Positions 7,801 to 11,085 of a stretch of DNA of 11,085 bases are shown here, one piece after another. Under the pieces are notes generated by a model. The model was not told where the DNA came from. It searched no databases and was given only the letters and a program-made list of their open reading frames with translations. Position 1 is the first letter of the stretch. Each line of letters opens with the position of its first letter. The DNA is from Desulfobacteraceae bacterium 4572_89 (GTDB taxonomy: Bacteria; Desulfobacterota; Desulfobacteria; Desulfobacterales; Desulfobacteraceae), in contig NBML01000061.1 in assembly GCA_002085465.1 (NCBI GenBank), positions 1-11,085 on the forward strand, read 5' to 3'. A program made the position numbers and the translations under genes.

Positions 7801-10786
7801 CAATGTGATGGAGGGAAAGGCGCTGACCACCCGGGCAAGGGAGCACACAGCAGCCATTTCCACGAAGGATAGGCAGGACATCGAGCAAGATTTTGCTGAG
7901 AAGCGAATCAACATCCTCAGCTGCACGACCACCATGGAGATGGGGGTAGATTTGGGGGATCTGGAAGCGGTGATCTGCCTGAACATTCCACCGGGAATCA
8001 GCAACTATCAGCAGCGAACCGGCCGGGCCGGTCGAAGGGCACAGGCTGCGCCGTTTTGTGTAACCGTTGCCAAGAACAGCCAGTATGACCAATCGGTGTT
8101 TCGGGAATTTCGCACCTATCTGGAACAGCCGGCGCCGGTTCCCCGTGTCCATCTGGAAAATGCAAAACTGTTCCAGCGTCACCAGAATTCCATTTTACTC
8201 TCCGGTTTTTTAGCCCATCGCATTGAGGATCTGACCATTAATGCCCCGCTGCTTAAGACCTTTTTCGGTGATGCATTTGGCGACAATGAATTCCAGGAAT
8301 TTAAAGATGCCATGAATCACTGGCTGGAAAGTGATGACGGAGCCCATTTCATTGCCAAAGCCGAATCTTTGGGCATGCGGCTCATGACATCCACCCCAAA
8401 TCCACCGAGTGCTGCAATTGCCTTGAAAGGGGATGAACTGAAAGAGCTGTTTAGAGAGCAGCTGTTACGCTTGGCCAGGGAGATTCAGGGACGCTGGAGC
8501 ACCTATACGGAAAAGTATGAAGCGTACTACAATGAAAGGAATCTCAGGCAGGCTACACGATGGCAAAATATGCGGAAAAATTATTTAGAGCAGTTTCTTG
8601 TTACTCAACTCTCATCTCACGGCATGATTCCCACCTACAGTTTTCCGGTGAATTCTCTGACGCTGGATGTGACCAAAGAGTATGGGAGGGGCAAGCAGTT
8701 TGGAGAGGGAGAAATCTCCCTGACCCGGGATGCTATTTTAGGGATCAGTGAATATGCTCCGGGCTCGGAAGTGATCGCCAATGGACGGATCTGGAGCAGC
8801 CGGGGTCTTGCCTATTACCCCAGAGACTTCATGCCAACCCGCTATTATGTGGCCTGCCCTGAATGTCAGCATGTGGAGATCAAAGAGGCCATTGAAGATC
8901 TCTCCACAGTCTGCTCATTTTGCGGGAATGATAAATTGGGGATGCGGCGCTCTTTCCTGGAACCCAAGGGATTTGTCACGGCGTACACCGGCAGAAAAGG
9001 AAAGGATCCCTCCATGCATCGTGTCCGCAGACAATATGCCGATGAGGCCAGACTCATCTCCCTGGCCAGGGACGATCAGTTTGTGGAGAGCGATATTCGG
9101 CACATTTCCAAAGCGCTTTTACGGAGCCACGAAACGGATTCTAATGAAACAGGCACCATGTTCATCGTCAACCGGGGCCCCCACGGCATGGGATATTACC
9201 GCTGTCCATTCTGCAATTATATGGAGCCTGCCCAAAAAGCGGCTACGAAAGTGATCAAACATACAGAACTTTTGGGAGAGAAACAGTGCATCAATACCCA
9301 GCCCCTATGGGCGATAAATCTGGCCCATATCTTCAATACAGATGTCTGCATTTTCCGTATTGGTCAATCCATCCCATTGCCGAGACGCGTGGAGAGACCT
9401 GATGAAAAGCAGCAATTCATTCAGTCCTTCAGCAGAACACTGAGTGAATCATTTCGATTTGCCGCAGCTGATGAGATGGGGCTTCAGGCTGGCGGCGTTC
9501 GTGCCGCATACAAAATCAATGGATTGCAGATCAGCATTATCCTGTACGACTCAGTTCCCGGCGGAGCGGGATACTCTGTCCGTCTATTCCATGAGGTATC
9601 TGTAAAGGCATTACTGAAGAAGGCCATTGCCCGACTGGACTGCCCAAACCACTGCTCTTCCGGGTGCCGAAACTGCCTGTGCGACTATTCCAATCAACTG
9701 GTCTGGGATCTTTTCGACAGAAAACCGGTTTTGAACTGGTTGAAAGAGGCACTGCTCGCGCCTGCCCAACATCCGCTGGTGCAGATGGGGGCCATCCCAT
9801 GGAAATCAACGAGCTTTGAAGGGCTGAAGGATCGGATGACGCACTTCACCCACTTTCACATCTTTGGGCGATCCTTGATGGGGTCTCTTTCCAATGGTGA
9901 AAACGACATTGTAAAATGGGTGTTAAAACAGTTGGGAGAGGGGTGCCGGGTCTCTCTTTATTTGAAAACACCGCCTGTGTCAGGAAATCGGACCACTCCG
10001 CCGCAACGCGAGATACTCAGTTTCCTGAAACCTCATTTGGAGCACGGCAATTTGTCGCTGCTTGAGTTACCCAACAATGCCTCTCTGGAGAATTTACCGC
10101 TCTTTGCAGCAACGCCGGAGCCATTTGAAAAAGAAAACCTTGGTATCCTCTGGTTTGGAGATCAACCCAGTGCCGTGATATTGGATCACTCTCTTCCCTC
10201 TCCCCTCTATCAATATTCCGGGGATGGTGAATTAATCCAGGAATGTTTTCATACTGTAAAGAAATCCAAGGCCCATTCAAAGGATCTGTTTGGGGAAACC
10301 GGAATGCGGATTCAAAGATGGGCTATCACATCGGGGGAAGTCAGAAATTTTTCTCTCTATTTCAAACCGATAACCGGCGCGTATGTCAAAGAGATGGTTA
10401 TAAAAGACCCCTATTGCGGCGCCGGAGAGATGCAACTTGAAACGCTTTTCAAATATTTTCGAATGATTAAGGAAATTGTTTCAGATCTGGAGAACATACA
10501 GATCATATGTAAAGAACAGCATTACAAAGATAGATTTCGTATGGAAATTTCAGCCGTCAAAAAGAAAATTTCCGAAGAGATACACTCTATCACCAACGTG
10601 ACGCCCAAAGTGGATGTCATTTTATTTCGAAACGGCAAAAAATTTCATGACAGATCCATTACCATTACCACTACAGACGAAAATGGCATTTCCCAAAAGC
10701 ATATTTATGATTTATCCGGAGGGGTAGATAAGCTGATGAATTCGGACAGTCCGGCAGTGATTGTGTATTCTGTGGAAAACAAGTAA
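4868..10786 (+). CDS. druE: Druantia type III helicase DruE (SF2 helicase, DUF1998, C-terminal MIT_C/PLD-like domain)
   Basis: This 1972-residue cytoplasmic protein should be the ATP-driven, DNA-acting part of the anti-phage system. Helicase lobe 1 has Walker A ATGTGSGKT (113-121), YPMNSLANDQ (149-158), DEIH (262-265) and GTSAS (296-300). Lobe 2 has LLAFSDNRQ (678-686), MEMGVDLGD (from 1023) and the arginine-finger motif QQRTGRAGRR (1048-1057). Cys pairs suggest zinc modules: 514/517 with 624/627, split by an insert holding an acidic stretch near 562-580; 935/938 with 950/955; 1330/1333 with 1349/1352; and a pair at 1446/1449. The DUF1998 region carries VPGGAGY (1563-1569) and a Cys cluster at 1592, 1596, 1600, 1603 and 1605. 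The last ~145 residues resemble the MIT_C phospholipase-D-like fold (GAY 1837-1839, DPY 1847-1849, HDR 1927-1929). The length suits DruE and exceeds DrmA of DISARM. All helicase motifs look intact, so the enzyme is probably active. DpdJ-like helicases are the main alternative. Confidence 0.83.
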   Translation: MLETNPIVLVDILKDTLKRYITTTLPVSRQYPKLQQEFRNMVGEQELVKGPYVEGLPDFEKEEPLEALLRCNQGFLHDGLADLPDSILKRPLHQHQERALTAACKNDESLIVATGTGSGKTECFLYPMAHTLLEDPEPKKPGVRVLLIYPMNSLANDQLFYRIAPFFGNYLKRHQISFGRFTSQIKANADRKEEETKLLQIDKLNDAMDGRIPDFWRLTREEMIASPPKILITNYAMLEHLLLLPRNRGLFAFDTLQTVVLDEIHTYTGAQATEVAFLLRKLKNHLGLERSLQVFGTSASLSDEKGADEALIRFAGNLFGEKVHQVIRGKRIPHIRLTETVDEFSLNPDQWRSLLTILRDNMDPPLEPDEWNALMEDEDLSHVVPKLNESFAFPQALEEVFRKNREIRKVADAQKNGDILKFQVLSEMVFPQTDESLKEDQLEALSAVFYLGMQAKVDKNAFPLLPIRYHIVTNGIEGACVKLSQDHPEGWSKMMPYRSYTSAKGEPYYPLMVCRRCGQPYIEGFSDKQKLHNSYKDSAGSSNRISRKVYWLGKNPGVLAQDEADGEASPTDKDSKGDDESLLFIDPETGKILAPNSQETTKVQLHGIHTKKDDVEKKHYVRVCMACGSQSSGAMAEIVTTMQAGNEAMGAVVSQKVLEFLPEEHDREEPKPMQGRSLLAFSDNRQNAAYFAPYFERTSRDLALRTAIFQALKENDEQLNFDDLTEHIFRYWRKFGETIVLNGDGKMINSRSLQMEQVMGLAAAEFCTPVGRRTSLEALGLVRVTYESRKLKRFVSHIKKRLPEALQKDASALVHIFLETIRRTKAIHNLGDVDMKNPFIWGEICKHHSSFGLYSGNKKIKNAWISPEGRKIHNRRTWYLVEQLKMSWDEAREFLAEFWEGMMTYGIIASMKPGFGLDSQLIRFENGLKRDLYCCKRCGIYLFDTVDGRCTAYRCNGKVHSVTPEIREKQQREHHYIFNVMEGKALTTRAREHTAAISTKDRQDIEQDFAEKRINILSCTTTMEMGVDLGDLEAVICLNIPPGISNYQQRTGRAGRRAQAAPFCVTVAKNSQYDQSVFREFRTYLEQPAPVPRVHLENAKLFQRHQNSILLSGFLAHRIEDLTINAPLLKTFFGDAFGDNEFQEFKDAMNHWLESDDGAHFIAKAESLGMRLMTSTPNPPSAAIALKGDELKELFREQLLRLAREIQGRWSTYTEKYEAYYNERNLRQATRWQNMRKNYLEQFLVTQLSSHGMIPTYSFPVNSLTLDVTKEYGRGKQFGEGEISLTRDAILGISEYAPGSEVIANGRIWSSRGLAYYPRDFMPTRYYVACPECQHVEIKEAIEDLSTVCSFCGNDKLGMRRSFLEPKGFVTAYTGRKGKDPSMHRVRRQYADEARLISLARDDQFVESDIRHISKALLRSHETDSNETGTMFIVNRGPHGMGYYRCPFCNYMEPAQKAATKVIKHTELLGEKQCINTQPLWAINLAHIFNTDVCIFRIGQSIPLPRRVERPDEKQQFIQSFSRTLSESFRFAAADEMGLQAGGVRAAYKINGLQISIILYDSVPGGAGYSVRLFHEVSVKALLKKAIARLDCPNHCSSGCRNCLCDYSNQLVWDLFDRKPVLNWLKEALLAPAQHPLVQMGAIPWKSTSFEGLKDRMTHFTHFHIFGRSLMGSLSNGENDIVKWVLKQLGEGCRVSLYLKTPPVSGNRTTPPQREILSFLKPHLEHGNLSLLELPNNASLENLPLFAATPEPFEKENLGILWFGDQPSAVILDHSLPSPLYQYSGDGELIQECFHTVKKSKAHSKDLFGETGMRIQRWAITSGEVRNFSLYFKPITGAYVKEMVIKDPYCGAGEMQLETLFKYFRMIKEIVSDLENIQIICKEQHYKDRFRMEISAVKKKISEEIHSITNVTPKVDVILFRNGKKFHDRSITITTTDENGISQKHIYDLSGGVDKLMNSDSPAVIVYSVENK

Positions 10787-10851
10787 TTTGCCTTTTGTAG
10801 ATCGATTGGTTCCGCCCTTAAAATATAACCCCTGAAGATATTAAATCTCAC

Positions 10852-10880
10852 TTGACGTATTGCCAAAATGTAACTACAAT
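10852..10880 (+). promoter_or_regulatory. Near-consensus sigma-70 promoter of the brnT-like gene
   Basis: TTGACG (10852-10857) and TACAAT (10875-10880) are separated by exactly 17 bases, each one mismatch from consensus. The -10 ends six bases before the ATG at 10887, so transcription would begin at or next to the start codon. A small palindrome TGTA-AC-TACA (10869-10878) overlaps the -10 and could be an operator. BrnA antitoxins with their BrnT partners are known to autorepress such operons, so an operator is expected here. Confidence 0.7.
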
Positions 10881-10886
10881 ATTTAT

Positions 10887-11085
10887 ATGGACTTTGAATG
10901 GGATGATACAAAACGTAAATTAAATATTAAAAAGCATGGAATAGATTTCATCAATGCCCCAATTGTCTTTGATAGTTATACTCTTACTATTGAAGACAAT
11001 CGTTTCGATTATGGAGAAGAGCGTTTTGTTACATTTGGGCTTCTTGAGGGAAGAGTCGTTGTGATTGTGCATACAGAAAATGATG
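10887..11085 (+). CDS. brnT: BrnT family toxin (DUF497), 3' end beyond the window
   Basis: The first 66 residues are present and match BrnT, a small ribonuclease toxin related in fold to RelE. The start reads MDFEWDDTKRKLNIKKHGIDF, split here as MDFEWDD, then N-IKKHGI, followed by VFDSYTLTIEDNRFDYGEERF, and then GLLEGRVVVIV. The FEWD, KHGI, D-R--YGE-R and GR-VVIV elements are the family signature. BrnT proteins are about 90-100 residues, so roughly the last third is missing. An RHH-type BrnA antitoxin gene would be expected to overlap or follow it. The ATG at 10887 fits the family N-terminus exactly, but no Shine-Dalgarno site precedes it; the upstream bases are the promoter -10. The gene is visibly richer in A and T than the druHE operon, which points to separate acquisition. 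Confidence 0.9.
   Translation, partial: MDFEWDDTKRKLNIKKHGIDFINAPIVFDSYTLTIEDNRFDYGEERFVTFGLLEGRVVVIVHTEND

Noticed and set aside
7430..8182. 250-codon open frame on the minus strand
   Set aside because: It lies antisense to helicase lobe 2 of druE, has no ribosome site and no recognisable family, and its length follows from the codon use of the real gene.
10787..10851. Terminator after druE
   Set aside because: I could not find a stable hairpin followed by a T run between the druE stop and the brnT promoter.
1..11085. CRISPR array, tRNA, rRNA or an intact insertion sequence
   Set aside because: No regularly spaced repeats, no cloverleaf-compatible segment and no transposase reading were seen on either strand.

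Overview
The window carries a two-gene defence operon of very large proteins, set in a stretch of decayed and mobile-looking DNA. No marker gene fixes the host. The lipoprotein-free DUF3124 gene, a -24/-12 (sigma-54) type promoter match, clear Shine-Dalgarno sites and moderate base composition would fit a Gram-negative, sulfate-reducer-like deltaproteobacterium (Desulfobacterota). That placement is an inference and is weak.

Layout. Positions 1-20 look like the edge of a dispersed intergenic repeat. Positions 30-329 (minus) hold a short-chain dehydrogenase/reductase remnant that has lost both its N-terminal Rossmann half and its C-terminal part. Positions 330-592 have no intact gene, but contain two short overlapping open frames and a sigma-54-like promoter match. 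Positions 593-1081 (+) encode a small exported DUF3124 protein. Positions 1082-1361 are non-coding, with a 10-bp perfect inverted repeat just upstream of the next gene.

The core is 1362-10786 (+). A 1168-residue protein with no recognisable catalytic motif is followed, through a TAATG stop/start overlap, by a 1972-residue superfamily 2 helicase with several zinc-binding cysteine modules, a DUF1998 region and a C-terminal domain. This gene pair, its order and its sizes match Druantia type III (DruH plus DruE), an anti-phage system. The two proteins are almost certainly co-translated. The helicase would be the ATP-driven DNA-acting component and DruH a partner of unknown biochemistry.

The most notable point is the last ~145 residues of DruE. 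They carry the motif pattern of the MIT_C phospholipase-D-like fold (a GAY segment, a DPY segment and a late HDR motif). If this is right, helicase, DUF1998 and PLD-like modules sit in one chain. In DISARM the corresponding modules are split among DrmA, DrmB and DrmC.

Downstream, 10852-10880 is a near-consensus sigma-70 promoter only 6 bases upstream of the ATG of a BrnT-type toxin gene. That gene runs off the window end, and its BrnA antitoxin would be expected just outside. Defence operon plus toxin-antitoxin plus gene debris is the usual appearance of a defence island.
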